This document shows, one piece after another, positions 35,464-44,324 of a stretch of DNA of 64,000 nucleotides. Position 1 is the stretch's first letter. Each line of letters opens with the position of its first letter. Source of the DNA: Streptomyces marianii (lineage in GTDB: Bacteria > Actinomycetota > Actinomycetes > Streptomycetales > Streptomycetaceae); NCBI RefSeq assembly GCF_005795905.1, contig NZ_VAWE01000003.1, forward strand, positions 1 through 64,000, written 5' to 3'. The notes beneath the pieces are model-generated. The model was not told the DNA's origin. It saw only the letters and a list, made by a program, of their open reading frames with translations, and did no database searches. The position numbers were made by a program, and so were the translations under genes.

Positions 35464-35851
35464 GTGCGCGATGCTGCCGCAGCCCACCCGCCCGCCGCGG
35501 GGGATTGCGCCCCGATGGCCCGCAGAGGTGACCGCCGGCGGGGCACGCTGACGTCGGTCACCTCTGCGGCGGTGCGCATATGAGACCGCTGAACGGCAGT
35601 GCCAGAGCGTAGACTTGTCGGTGATTCCCCGCCGACATGAGGGGGAGTGCGCCAGGAGTTTCCCTGTGGGTCCGAGGGCAGCCGTACAGGTTCGTACGGA
35701 GCGAAGACAGCAGGCAGCCAGCGCCTTTCGAGTGCGAGTCGGCCGCGCTCGTGTTGATCACATCTGTTGTCACGTTGCCAACAGGGGTGGTCGGGCTCGG
35801 CTGCCGCGAGGGCATCGGACTGGCCACCCCTTCGTACACGGAGGGAATTCC

Positions 35852-36052
35852 TTGACCGTCAAGATCACGGGCGTCACCGTCGTCCTGCTGCTGGCCTCGG
35901 TGCTGGCCCTCGGAAGCGGGATCGTCGTCTTCGCCCTCGGCACTACGCCGCTCGCGGCCGTCGGCACCGGAGGCGTCGCCTTCCTGGGCATAGCCGGCCT
36001 CGGCATGGGGGTCCTGAGCTACCTCCTGCCGGACGCCCCGCGGGATCGGTGA
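35852..36052 (+). CDS. Small two-helix membrane protein
   Basis: 66 residues from TTG 35852, which has GGAGGG five bases upstream. Two hydrophobic helices (VTVVLLLASVLALGSGIVV and GTGGVAFLGIAGLGMGVLSY) and a short polar tail. No family recognised. The 300 bp upstream holds only weak open frames. Confidence 0.5.
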   Translation: MTVKITGVTVVLLLASVLALGSGIVVFALGTTPLAAVGTGGVAFLGIAGLGMGVLSYLLPDAPRDR

Positions 36053-36195
36053 GTCCGACCCCCGCCTCTCGGAGCCCCGTCGGCGGCGTCCACCGCCGAC
36101 GGGCCGACGACCGGCGTCCACGCCGATTCGCAGTCTGCGAATCGGGCTCCGGCGGCGTTGTCGCGACTCGAGGACAACAGTTCCTCGGGCACTAT

Positions 36196-36227
36196 TGGCT
36201 CTTGATAATGTTTCTTCTCAAGAGCCA
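36196..36227. promoter_or_regulatory. Inverted repeat upstream of tyrosine recombinase
   Basis: Perfect 10-bp arms TGGCTCTTGA and TCAAGAGCCA with a 12-bp AT-rich spacer, 19 bp before the recombinase start. Either an operator or the core of a recombination site. Confidence 0.55.
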
Positions 36228-36245
36228 GAAATGAGGGGGGATCAC

Positions 36246-37355
36246 GTGAGCGAAGCCCGTCTGTTGGCCGTCCCGGCGGCTGCCGACGTCGTCGACGGGG
36301 AGCTGGTGGACGACGAGACGGCCGGCGCTGAGGTGGTCGTCCACACGGACCGGGACCGGCATCTCTCCCCCGAGACCGTCGCCGCCATCGAGGCGAGCGT
36401 CGCCGACTCCACCCGCCGCGCGTACGGCGCCGACCGCGAGGCGTTCACCGCCTGGTGCGCGACGGAGGGCCGGGCGACCGTCCCCGCGTCCGCCGAGACG
36501 ATGGCGGAGTGGGTGCGGCACCTGACCGTCACATCCCGGCCCCGCACGAACCGCCCCGCCGGGCCGTCGACCATCGAGCGCGCCATGTCCGCCGTGACCA
36601 CCTGGCATCTGGAGCAGGGACACCCCAAGCCGAACATGCGCGGCGCCCGCGCCGTCCTCAACGCCTACCGCGACCGGCTCGCGGAGGAGAAGGCGGAGGC
36701 CGCACAGGCCCGGCAGGCGACCGCGGCCCTGCCGCCGCAGATCCGCGCCATGCTCGCCGGCACCGACCGGACCACCCTCGCCGGGCAGCGCAACGCCGCC
36801 CTGGTGCTGATCGGCTTCGCCACCGCCGCCCGCGTCTCCGAGCTGGTCGCCCTCGATTTCGCCGACGTCGCCGAGGCGGAGCACGGCTACGACGTGACCG
36901 TGTACCGCAAGAAGGTCCGCAAGCACACCACGAACGCGATCCTGTACGGCACCGACCCGGCCACCTGCCCGGTCCGCGCCCTGCGCACCCACCTCGCCGC
37001 TCTCGCCGGTGCCGGACGTGCCGACGGTCCGCTGTTCCTCCGCGTTGACCGCTGGGACCGCCTCGCCCCGCCGCTCACCCGGGGCGGCCGCCCGATCGGC
37101 GACCCGGCCGGACGCATGACCGCCGAGGCCGCCGCCGAGGTCATCGAGCGCTTGGCCGACGCCGCCGACCTGTCCGGCGACTGGTCCGGGCACTCCCTGC
37201 GCCGCGGCTTCGCCACCGCCGCCCGCGCCGCCGGGCACGATCCGCTGGAGATCGCCCGCGCGGGCGGATGGGTCGACGGCTCCCGCGTCCTGGCCCGGTA
37301 CATGGACGACGTCGACCGCGTGAAGAACAGCCCGCTCGTCGGGATCGGCCTGTGA
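36246..37355 (+). CDS. Tyrosine recombinase / integrase
   Basis: 369 residues. GTG 36246 follows AGGGGGGAT; the ATG at 36231 would leave no ribosome site. N-terminal SAM-like domain (DSTRRAYGADREAFTAWC) and a catalytic domain with R196 (ARVSEL), H316 and R319 (SGHSLRRGF), W342 (GGWVDGS) and the nucleophile Y352 (LARYMDD). All catalytic residues are present, so it should be active. Such enzymes integrate elements or resolve plasmid multimers; with the inverted repeat immediately upstream, either role is plausible. Confidence 0.85.
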   Translation: MSEARLLAVPAAADVVDGELVDDETAGAEVVVHTDRDRHLSPETVAAIEASVADSTRRAYGADREAFTAWCATEGRATVPASAETMAEWVRHLTVTSRPRTNRPAGPSTIERAMSAVTTWHLEQGHPKPNMRGARAVLNAYRDRLAEEKAEAAQARQATAALPPQIRAMLAGTDRTTLAGQRNAALVLIGFATAARVSELVALDFADVAEAEHGYDVTVYRKKVRKHTTNAILYGTDPATCPVRALRTHLAALAGAGRADGPLFLRVDRWDRLAPPLTRGGRPIGDPAGRMTAEAAAEVIERLADAADLSGDWSGHSLRRGFATAARAAGHDPLEIARAGGWVDGSRVLARYMDDVDRVKNSPLVGIGL

Positions 37356-37390
37356 CCCGTCGCATCTGACCCAGCACAGTTCAGCCCCGG

Positions 37391-37418
37391 TCAGACCTAT
37401 TGGAACCAACAGGTCTGA
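37391..37418. repeat. 28-bp tetra-word palindromic element, copy 7
   Basis: Words TCAG-N5-TTGG-N2-CCAA-N5-CTGA, with complementary N5 blocks, in the convergent gap after the recombinase. Confidence 0.85.
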
Positions 37419-37443
37419 CCGGGGCTGACGTGCGTCCGGTGGG

Positions 37444-37962
37444 TCAGCGCGGCGGGGTGAGCCGCAGCCCGGGCTGGGAGCGCCGAGGCCCTCGAGCTCG
37501 CATGTGCTCGCACAGATGGGCGTGCCGGGGGAACGCGACGCCCGTCGACTCGGTGAGAGCCGGGAAGAACGCCCGAGCGTCCTCCGACTGCTGCGTCGTG
37601 GTCCAGTCGTACCCGTCACGGTCGCGCAGGGCGAAGCGCACCATACGGGTGCCGTACCCGTGGCGCTGCCACGGTCCGGTGACCCTGATCTTCACGATCA
37701 GCCCGAGGCGGCAGACTTCGCAGGCTTGCCAGACCAGGCGGGCGAAGTCGTACCCGTCCGGTGCGCACGCCTGGATCTCCTGCATTCCGGCCGGGCTGCC
37801 GGGCGGAATGTGCCACCAGGTCTCGGTGTCGGGGTCGACCCGCCATTCCAGGCTGTTCGGACGGATGTCCGGCGCCTTCGCCGCGGTGTCCCGTCCGTGG
37901 AAGGCGTCGACCAGGCGGGCCCACAGGGATCCGCCCGGCCGCGCCTTGTTCGGCGAGCCCAT
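37444..37962 (-). CDS. GNAT-like hypothetical protein
   Basis: 172 residues, ATG 37962, three bases after the preceding stop. The segment GPWQRHGYGTRMVRFALRDRDGYDW resembles motif A of GNAT acetyltransferases (R/Q-x-x-G-x-G; quoted as RHGYGTRMVRFAL), but the rest of the fold is not obvious. It forms a two-gene unit with the 37966-38442 gene. Confidence 0.5.
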   Translation of the reverse strand: MGSPNKARPGGSLWARLVDAFHGRDTAAKAPDIRPNSLEWRVDPDTETWWHIPPGSPAGMQEIQACAPDGYDFARLVWQACEVCRLGLIVKIRVTGPWQRHGYGTRMVRFALRDRDGYDWTTTQQSEDARAFFPALTESTGVAFPRHAHLCEHMRARGPRRSQPGLRLTPPR

Positions 37963-37965
37963 CGG

Positions 37966-38442
37966 TCAGATCTGGCTCTGGAGCGGCGGGAGCGCCCGCA
38001 GGGCGGCGGGCAACTCGTCGATCCCGCGCTGCAGGTACCAGGCCAGCGACCAGCGCAGGACGACGCCGCGGCGAAGACGCCATTGGTCACAGAGCTGGGA
38101 AAGGACGTCGTCGCAGAAGTCCTCCCGCAGATCGGCGAGCACCTGGTCCTCGGTGTAGCTGGCGTAGCCGATACCGCACTTGTCCGGGTCGCCGAGGTCG
38201 AGCGCGTCGGCGAGGATCGCCGCGGCCGCCGCGCTGGTGCCGCCGCCGTTGTAGCCCCAGCCGAAGCCGCCGGCCTCCGGCTCGCTCAGCTCGCGCAGCA
38301 CCGTCACCCCGTACTGCCGCTCGGTGGGGCCGAACTCGGGCTTCTCGACAAACAGTCGGGCGGGCTGCCACTCTTCCCCGTCGCCCCGGTCGCTCTCCGG
38401 GCCGTGCTGGACACCGTGGTACGTGCGGTCCTCGTAGGCCAT
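37966..38442 (-). CDS. DUF6166-like hypothetical protein
   Basis: 158 residues, ATG 38442 after GGGAGGGAA. Motifs FGWGYNGGGTSAAAAAILADAL and YTEDQVLADLREDF (quoted in part: GWGYNGGGTSAAAAAILADA) resemble DUF6166, small proteins common on actinomycete plasmids and phages. Function unknown. Confidence 0.55.
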   Translation of the reverse strand: MAYEDRTYHGVQHGPESDRGDGEEWQPARLFVEKPEFGPTERQYGVTVLRELSEPEAGGFGWGYNGGGTSAAAAAILADALDLGDPDKCGIGYASYTEDQVLADLREDFCDDVLSQLCDQWRLRRGVVLRWSLAWYLQRGIDELPAALRALPPLQSQI

Positions 38443-38659
38443 GCCGTTCCCTCCCGTTGATCTTCTGACGCGGTCTCAGCCTGCCGCACCTTGCGGACCG
38501 GCAACAGAGCGCGATTGGCCAGCCACCAGAAGGCGCCGCAGACAAGTAGTCGGCGGCCAGCGCCGCCGTGGAATGTCTCGAACGCGCTGGTCACGGGGCC
38601 CGCCTACGGCATCGTCGCCGGACAGCCGATGTGGCCAGAGGCGCGCGACGACCGCCCCT

Positions 38660-40477
38660 TCAGACGCTGCCCTGGGCCTCTTCGTTCGGCTGGTCGTCGA
38701 CAGCTGTGACGTCGTCTCGGCGGCAGTACATGCAGTCCCCGACACTTGGATGCGGGCCCACCAGCGCCGTCAGCTGCTCCCACGGTGTGATGCGCGAACC
38801 CGTTTCGAGCAGCGCCTCCACCGCGGCTACGAGGGGTTCGCTGGAGCTCGGCGCCAGACCTACGACGTGAGTTGGCACCCCGGGATGCCACACGGCGTGC
38901 TCGATCGCTGCCGCCAGTTTCTCCGCCGGGCCCTGGGATGGCAGGAGAAGCACCCGGTCCTGGTCGGTGATGACGAAGCCGACGGCCGGGGCTGGTTGCC
39001 CGTAGTCGCCAACGGACTCGGTGCGCAGCAGCACGATCTCCAGCGGTGCTCCGGCTGAGGGGGCGGGTGCGGGCATGGTGCGCGGTACATGCACGGCGGC
39101 GAGCCCGGTGTCGGGCGAGGTTGCGCACCAAGCCGGACCGGTCAGCGTCGGCCAGGTGCCCAGGACGGATCCGGCAGTCGCATTCGGGTGGGCGTCAAGC
39201 GCATCCAGGACGCGCTGCGCGCGGTAGCTGCCCGTCGTCTCGGCGGGGATGACGCGGTCGGTGAACAGCGAACGCACCGGGTGCGGCAGCCGCTTGGTGT
39301 CGACGAGTACGGTCCCGGCGCTGGCGGGGTCTCCGAAGGTGCGCAGTGCGTCGGCTGCCAGGCGTTGGGACGGAGCGTGGTCCATGACCCACTCCAGCCC
39401 CTCCCAGAAATCACCGTTCGTCGTGGGAACGGGCGGCAGGTTGAACTCGACGGCGACCTGCCAGATGGCGGGATCGCAGTCCTTGGGCAGCGCGCCATGG
39501 TCAGGGAAGCCTCCCCGGCGCCATCCCGAGGTGGCGCTGTCCCACCGGGACTTGCCCAGCTCCAACACGGAGTCGCGCAAGGTGCCCTCCAGCTTGTCGG
39601 CAGTGCTTTCGCAACGACGGAGGAAGGCCTGCGCCTCTGCCAAGGGCGGCGGCACGTGCTCCGGTAGCCGCGGGGCGTCCGGTGCCCAGCTGGAGACGAG
39701 GGCCGGCGTGGCGCAGCCGGGGGGCCACCACGGCAGCCGGTGCCCCAGGGCCTGGGCCAGGTCCTTGAGCTCGTTGTCGGAAGGCCGCACCTGGCGGAGG
39801 CGGCCGTGTAGGGCATCCTCGGCGCGGTTGTTGGCGTCGGCTTCATACAGCTCGAGCATGCGCACGTCCCCGGACAGAGAGCTGTACTCGGGTTCAGAGC
39901 GAGTGGGGAGCAGAACCAGCGTGCCCAGCAGGTCGGTGCCCGACAGGAAGTCGGGTTCGATCCCGGTGAGGATCTCGTGCACCAGGTGGTCAAGCGGGCT
40001 TCCATGGGGCCAGCTGTGAGGCCAGCCGAGCAGTCGGCGCATCTCGCCAGGGGCGAGCACCGTGGCCACCCACACAGAGGAGCTGTGCCCGCCGGGGGCG
40101 GTGTAGCGGGCCACATGGACGTCGATCGGCGAGCGCCGCAGGTCAGGGTCCAGGAGCGCGTCTTCCTGGCGCAGTTGCAGCGTCCGCTGTTCTTCGCGGC
40201 GCAGATGCGGGCCGTCTGGACCCGGCAGCAGCCATGACGCGGTGCGAGGCGGAAGGCGTCGGCCGGTACGGGCACACCAGCGTGCCACAGTGTCGCCACG
40301 CCACAAGGGCCGTGTCTCGGTGCTGTCTGGGGCATCGGGCTCAGGGAGGGCATCGGACTCGCCGGCGTTGCGCAGTTGGGACACCCGACCGCGGGTGAGG
40401 CCGGTCAGCCGGGCGATGTCGGCGCCGGAGTAAGCGTCAGCAAGGGGGCGGTTGGTCCGCGTCCAGGGAAGGGCCAT
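38660..40477 (-). CDS. Large protein with N-terminal HTH, unknown function
   Basis: 605 residues from ATG 40477 (GTG 40480 also possible). Residues about 18-40 form a helix-turn-helix (YSGADIARLTGLTRGRVSQL). The remaining 550 residues are soluble with no recognised family; a C-terminal MYCRRDDVTAV segment has a lone CxxC-like cysteine. A 23-bp operator-like palindrome lies 7 bp upstream of the start and no ribosome site is seen, which suggests a leaderless transcript controlled at that site, perhaps by the protein itself. Confidence 0.6.
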   Translation of the reverse strand: MALPWTRTNRPLADAYSGADIARLTGLTRGRVSQLRNAGESDALPEPDAPDSTETRPLWRGDTVARWCARTGRRLPPRTASWLLPGPDGPHLRREEQRTLQLRQEDALLDPDLRRSPIDVHVARYTAPGGHSSSVWVATVLAPGEMRRLLGWPHSWPHGSPLDHLVHEILTGIEPDFLSGTDLLGTLVLLPTRSEPEYSSLSGDVRMLELYEADANNRAEDALHGRLRQVRPSDNELKDLAQALGHRLPWWPPGCATPALVSSWAPDAPRLPEHVPPPLAEAQAFLRRCESTADKLEGTLRDSVLELGKSRWDSATSGWRRGGFPDHGALPKDCDPAIWQVAVEFNLPPVPTTNGDFWEGLEWVMDHAPSQRLAADALRTFGDPASAGTVLVDTKRLPHPVRSLFTDRVIPAETTGSYRAQRVLDALDAHPNATAGSVLGTWPTLTGPAWCATSPDTGLAAVHVPRTMPAPAPSAGAPLEIVLLRTESVGDYGQPAPAVGFVITDQDRVLLLPSQGPAEKLAAAIEHAVWHPGVPTHVVGLAPSSSEPLVAAVEALLETGSRITPWEQLTALVGPHPSVGDCMYCRRDDVTAVDDQPNEEAQGSV

Positions 40478-40483
40478 CACCCA

Positions 40484-40506
40484 AGGCTAAACGAATCGCT
40501 TAGCCT
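40484..40506. promoter_or_regulatory. 23-bp palindromic operator candidate
   Basis: Arms AGGCTAAACGA and TCGCTTAGCCT around a central A; ten of eleven positions are complementary. It covers the expected core promoter of the leftward HTH gene starting at 40477. Confidence 0.65.
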
Positions 40507-40681
40507 AGCTATCGGTTTTTGAATCCCAGTTTCGGTCAGCCTCGACGAACGGACTTGGGCTGGGAGTCCTGTCTCTGTGCGCTGGCCCAGGCATGGGCGT
40601 CGCCGAGACTTCCTGGGCGGGCCTCAGGGCTGGTGCTGGCCGCACGGCCCACTGACGGCAGGGCAAGGGACCGGACCCCTG

Positions 40682-40709
40682 TTAGACCTGTTAGTACTAA
40701 TGGATCCAA
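40682..40709. repeat. 28-bp tetra-word palindromic element, copy 8
   Basis: Words TTAG-N5-TTAG-N2-CTAA-N5-CCAA; N5 blocks ACCTG/TGGAT are not complementary. It lies 47 bp beyond the exonuclease gene stop (leftward). Confidence 0.85.
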
Positions 40710-40755
40710 CAGAGGCCCGTCTGGGACTCTGTGAACGGGTCGCTCGGCGGGTATG

Positions 40756-42246
40756 TCATGCGTCCGGTACGGCGGGCGAGGCGAGGACCGTACCGGCGGG
40801 GGGACCGGGAACCGGATCGCCGGGCGCGGGCGGCCGGGGGGTGAAGGAGCTGCCCCGCCCCTTGGACATCCTGATCAACACGTCACGGGCGGTTTCGCAG
40901 TCGCCGGCGGCGCGGTGTCCGCCGCCAAGACGCAGCCACCGGTTGGAGCCGACCCATTTCGCGTACGCGTCCATCAGACAGAACCAGTTGTCCCAGGGCT
41001 CCAGGTGCAGCGGCTTCTTCCCCGCCCGGTGGGTGTCCCCGAGGACGACGGACCTGTCGAACTCCGCGTTGTACGCACAGATGATCCGGTCCTTGGTGAC
41101 CTTCCGGAGCCTGGGGAGGATCTTCTCCCACGGTCGTGCGTCGGCGACGTCGTCGTCGGAGATGCCGTGTACCCAGTGGGCGCCCGGGGTGATCTTCGTG
41201 GTGGGCTTCACCAAGGTGTCCATCAGTTTCCGGCCGGTGGCGGTGTCGATGACGGCGATCTCGACGGTCTGCCCGTACAGGTCGGTCGTCTCCGTGTCGA
41301 GGATGACCGCGGCGTCCGGTTGCAGCAGCGTCCGAGCCTTGCGGGTGATCCGGCCCCATGTCGGGCAGAGCGTGATCTCGGCGGCGTACGATCCGGCGGC
41401 CGGATTGTCGGTCAGCTCTTGGCGCACGGTCTCCTTGGTGGGGCCGCCGTCGATGCGCTCCCAATCCAGCTCCCAGCTGCCGGAGTACGGCGAGTTCCAG
41501 GCCCACACGGTCACACCGTGGCGGTCGGCCAGGGCCTGCGCGAAGCCGCGGACGACGGCGGCCCGGGTCGGGGCGAGCTTGGCGTACTCCCGCAGGGGAG
41601 AAGGAGCTCCCTTGGCCAGGCCGCGGGCGGCCTCCCAGTCGACCCCGGGCATGTCGAGGAGGGCGCGGACATCGCCGAGCCGGTACAGGGCGACGGTGAC
41701 GGTGCGGTGGCGGCCGACCGCGCGCTTGTAGGTGTCAGCGGGCTCGATCCAGCCGGCGGCTTCGACGTACTTGAAGTCGGTGGGCCGGATCTCCAGCACG
41801 TCGGTGGCTGCGGCCTGGGCGGTGATGTACTGCTCGCCGTCCGCCTCTTCGGCCAGCTTGTCCAGGTCGGCGATGAGGTACCGCTCCCCGCGCCCGGTGG
41901 TGATACGGCCCTCGCGGCCCATGCGGGCGATGTCGCTCCAGTGCCAGCCGATCCGCTCGGCGGCCGCGTCGCGGGGCAGGCTCGCCTGCTCCCACTCCAC
42001 GCGGTCGGCGACGATCTTGCGCACCAGCTCCACATCCAGGGCGAGCGCGTCGGCCGTCGCATAGAGCGGCCAGCCCTTGTACGAGTCGCATGAGGTCAGG
42101 TGATCATCTGCGACGAGCTGCTCGACGTCGGCCGGGGTGATCGGCTCGCCGGTGTGTTCGGCGAGCAGCCCGGCGAGCCGGGTCGCGCCCAGGGCCTCGG
42201 ACAGGGTCTTCTGCGGGGTCGTGGTCTCCGGGAGGGTGTCCGTCAC
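40756..42246 (-). CDS. Protein with C-terminal DnaQ-like 3'-5' exonuclease domain
   Basis: 496 residues from GTG 42246, overlapping the upstream stop by 4 bp; AGGAGC lies 8 bp before. The first 300 residues contain HTH-like segments (ERIGWHWSDIARMGREGRI) reminiscent of MerR-type helices. The last 170 form a DEDDh exonuclease: ILDTETTDLYGQTVEIAVID (DxE), HWVHGISDDDV, ICAYNAEFDRSV, and the terminal H...D in GGGHRAAGDCETA. Such domains trim DNA or RNA 3' ends. Its linkage to two DNA-associated-looking genes next to parAB suggests a plasmid maintenance function. Confidence 0.75.
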   Translation of the reverse strand: MTDTLPETTTPQKTLSEALGATRLAGLLAEHTGEPITPADVEQLVADDHLTSCDSYKGWPLYATADALALDVELVRKIVADRVEWEQASLPRDAAAERIGWHWSDIARMGREGRITTGRGERYLIADLDKLAEEADGEQYITAQAAATDVLEIRPTDFKYVEAAGWIEPADTYKRAVGRHRTVTVALYRLGDVRALLDMPGVDWEAARGLAKGAPSPLREYAKLAPTRAAVVRGFAQALADRHGVTVWAWNSPYSGSWELDWERIDGGPTKETVRQELTDNPAAGSYAAEITLCPTWGRITRKARTLLQPDAAVILDTETTDLYGQTVEIAVIDTATGRKLMDTLVKPTTKITPGAHWVHGISDDDVADARPWEKILPRLRKVTKDRIICAYNAEFDRSVVLGDTHRAGKKPLHLEPWDNWFCLMDAYAKWVGSNRWLRLGGGHRAAGDCETARDVLIRMSKGRGSSFTPRPPAPGDPVPGPPAGTVLASPAVPDA

Positions 42247-42758
42247 TGGTGGTGCTCCTCTCGGCTGTGGGGTGAGTCGCTGGTCGTGGTGGGGTTCAGG
42301 GGCTGGCGCCGTTCGGCCGGCCATGTGAGAAGTAGGAACTGCCACCGCGGGGAGTCCAGGTGGCTGATGTCGACGCTCGCGCGCTCCACGCGGAAGGGCT
42401 TGTGATCGGGCACGTCGGCCCGTGCGATGTCGACGGTGGGCCACGGCACGTCGCGGCCGCGCTCGATGTACCCGCCGAGGTCGGTGAAGTCGTCCCGCTC
42501 CAGTAGGTGTGGGCTGTGCAGGGTGGCCGTGTGGCCGTCGGCGAAGGTGAGCGTGGCCGGCGGGGCTGGGGGCGCGGGCTCCAAGATCTTGCCGTGCTTG
42601 CGCAGCCACGCCTCGGCCTCGTCGGTGCGGAACTCGGGATGGTCGGCGGTGCCGCCGACTGGCTGGGGGAAGTCGTCGTGGCGGCGGCGCCAGTTGACCA
42701 CTGCGGCGCGGCCAACGCCTGCGCGCCGCGCGATCGCGGTGAGAAGCAGCGTGTCCAT
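42243..42758 (-). CDS. AlpA/MerR-like HTH protein
   Basis: 171 residues from ATG 42758. N-terminal HTH: LLLTAIARRAGVGRAAVVNW, then RRHDDFPQPVGGTADHPEFRTDEAEAWL (quoted in part), the recognition-helix plus wing pattern of AlpA and excisionase-type proteins. The remaining part is acidic. Middle gene of a three-gene leftward operon: 14 bp after the 42773 gene and overlapping the exonuclease gene by 4 bp. Confidence 0.65.
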   Translation of the reverse strand: MDTLLLTAIARRAGVGRAAVVNWRRRHDDFPQPVGGTADHPEFRTDEAEAWLRKHGKILEPAPPAPPATLTFADGHTATLHSPHLLERDDFTDLGGYIERGRDVPWPTVDIARADVPDHKPFRVERASVDISHLDSPRWQFLLLTWPAERRQPLNPTTTSDSPHSREEHHQ

Positions 42759-42772
42759 GTCCGTGCCGCCGG

Positions 42773-43810
42773 TCAGTGGAAGGAGACGCGGGCGACGACG
42801 GCGAGGAGTTCGCCCGCGTCTCCTGCGGCCGCGAGGGTTTTCGGGTCGGCGGTCTTCACCGGGCCGGTGACCAGGACGTGCTGGACGCGGTCGAGGAGTG
42901 CCCACCATTCGGCTGGCAGGCGTACGGACTCGGATGCGCGCCACAGCTCGATGTCGTCCTGCCCCTCGGCATCGACGTGCACGAGGCCCGTCAGGGAGCG
43001 AGCGGCGATGTTCGCTCGTAGCCTCCAGCGCGGGTCCATGTCCGGCATCCCGTGCAGGCCCCAGTGCTCCCAGTCGGTGCGGCGCTCCAGGTCCTTGATC
43101 CCGGCGTCCTCGGTCTCCGGGTACAGCGTCAGCATCGGCATCGGCTGGCCCTCGGGCGTCGTCGTCTCGCCGACGAACACGCCGTAGTTCGGTGCCAGGT
43201 GGTAGGCGTCGACGTCGTCGCCCAGGTCCAAGTCGTCCAGCGTGACCACCTCGATGCCGGCCGCGCGGAAGGCGTCCATCGGGTCGGCCGGCCTCTGTCG
43301 CGGCGGCGCCTCGGCGAGCATCTGAACGGCGTCGCCCAGGTTCGGGTCGCCCATTGCCCAGTGGTCGAGAGAGTCCTCGAGGAGCGCGGCCGCGGCCTCC
43401 TCGTCCATCGCCTCGACGGCGGCGAACGCCTCGTCGCCGGAAGCAGCCTTCATTGCGGCGCGGGCCAGCGGCGCCCACTCCCGAGTCGGGGAGGAGGCGA
43501 ACATCCCCGACGTGGGGAGCGTGCCGTAGACGGCCCCGGCGAGAGCGGCGAGCGTCGCCCGATCCGGCAGCATCTTCTTGGCCAGTGACTTCTGGCACGG
43601 CTGACAGCCGACCCGGCAGGCGGCGACGAGCCGGGCGGCGAGATCGAGGTCGAGGACCCGCCAGCTCCCGTGCGGAACGAGTCGGATGACGCTCATGTCC
43701 GGCAGCGGCGAGTGCGTGTGTGTGGTGCCGGCGGCCGCCGCGGCGTACGCGGCTCCGGTGCGCCGTGACTTCTGGCGGGCGCGCTGTTTCTTCCCGTGCT
43801 TCTTGACCAC
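42773..43810 (-). CDS. Hypothetical protein with basic N-terminus
   Basis: 345 residues. GTG 43810 follows GAGGAG by 6-7 bp; the open frame further upstream covers two repeat copies and is not coding. Strongly basic first 20 residues (KKHGKKQRARQKSRRTG) suggest nucleic-acid binding, and CRVGCQPCQKSLAKKM near residue 70 holds a CxxxCxxC cluster that could bind metal. The rest is acidic and of unknown family. First gene of the operon that ends with the DnaQ-like protein. Confidence 0.6.
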   Translation of the reverse strand: MVKKHGKKQRARQKSRRTGAAYAAAAAGTTHTHSPLPDMSVIRLVPHGSWRVLDLDLAARLVAACRVGCQPCQKSLAKKMLPDRATLAALAGAVYGTLPTSGMFASSPTREWAPLARAAMKAASGDEAFAAVEAMDEEAAAALLEDSLDHWAMGDPNLGDAVQMLAEAPPRQRPADPMDAFRAAGIEVVTLDDLDLGDDVDAYHLAPNYGVFVGETTTPEGQPMPMLTLYPETEDAGIKDLERRTDWEHWGLHGMPDMDPRWRLRANIAARSLTGLVHVDAEGQDDIELWRASESVRLPAEWWALLDRVQHVLVTGPVKTADPKTLAAAGDAGELLAVVARVSFH

Positions 43811-44139
43811 GAGCTCTCCTCGTTGGCGTGCAGCGGTTACCCATGACCCGATGCACGCGCGAGAACTGGTGACAGGCGCGGGCATACGGCTGTTCGTCGT
43901 CGAAGACGAGCTCGGTGTTGCTCTCCGCACTGATGCGCTGGGACCTCGGGGGTCCTGGCACCTTCGCCTCAGATCGCTCCCAGTCATGGGCTGAGGCTGG
44001 CTTGGGCCCGTGCGCGGGCCGTACACAAGCACCATATCGACCACCACCGACAACGGTCCCGAGAACGCGCCAAGGACGCCCGAACGGAGACGGGCAGGAA
44101 CGCTCGGAGTTCCCTGGGAGACGCCGAACTGCGGGCTCA

Positions 44140-44167
44140 TTGCCCCTGTTGGGTCCAACGGGGGCAA
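44140..44167. repeat. 28-bp tetra-word palindromic element, copy 9
   Basis: Words TTGC-N5-TTGG-N2-CCAA-N5-GCAA, upstream of parA. Confidence 0.85.
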
Positions 44168-44237
44168 TTCATTCGGGGCGGCCTGTCCATCCGGGGCCTG
44201 GTCTGTCGCGCCCTTCGTTCGGGGGCTTGCATAACCG

Positions 44238-44265
44238 CCAGACCTGTTGGGCCCAACAGGTCCGA
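44238..44265. repeat. 28-bp tetra-word palindromic element, copy 10
   Basis: Words CCAG-N5-TTGG-N2-CCAA-N5-CCGA. The central 20 bp (ACCTGTTGGG...CAACAGGT) is a perfect palindrome. 60 bp before the parA start. Confidence 0.85.
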
Positions 44266-44324
44266 TACGGTCTGTGCTGGAACTTTCGGGGAGGCAGAGA
44301 GGGATCGACGATGAGGAGCGACAC

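Larger units (their letters stand above)
43811..44324. promoter_or_regulatory. Divergent intergenic region with candidate centromere
   Basis: 514-bp gap between the leftward 42773-43810 gene and parA. It holds repeat copies 9 and 10, 98 bp apart (near an integral number of helical turns), plus the parA ribosome site GAGGAG at 44313-44318. A weak 47-codon frame at 43851-43994 is not supported. Confidence 0.6.

Noticed and set aside
35637..35855. 72-codon frame before the small membrane protein
   Set aside because: Codon third positions are not GC-biased and no family or membrane pattern is seen; the TTG gene at 35852 has its own ribosome site.
43851..43994. 47-codon frame in the par upstream region
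   Set aside because: No ribosome site and no recognisable product; the region is better explained as promoter and repeat sites.
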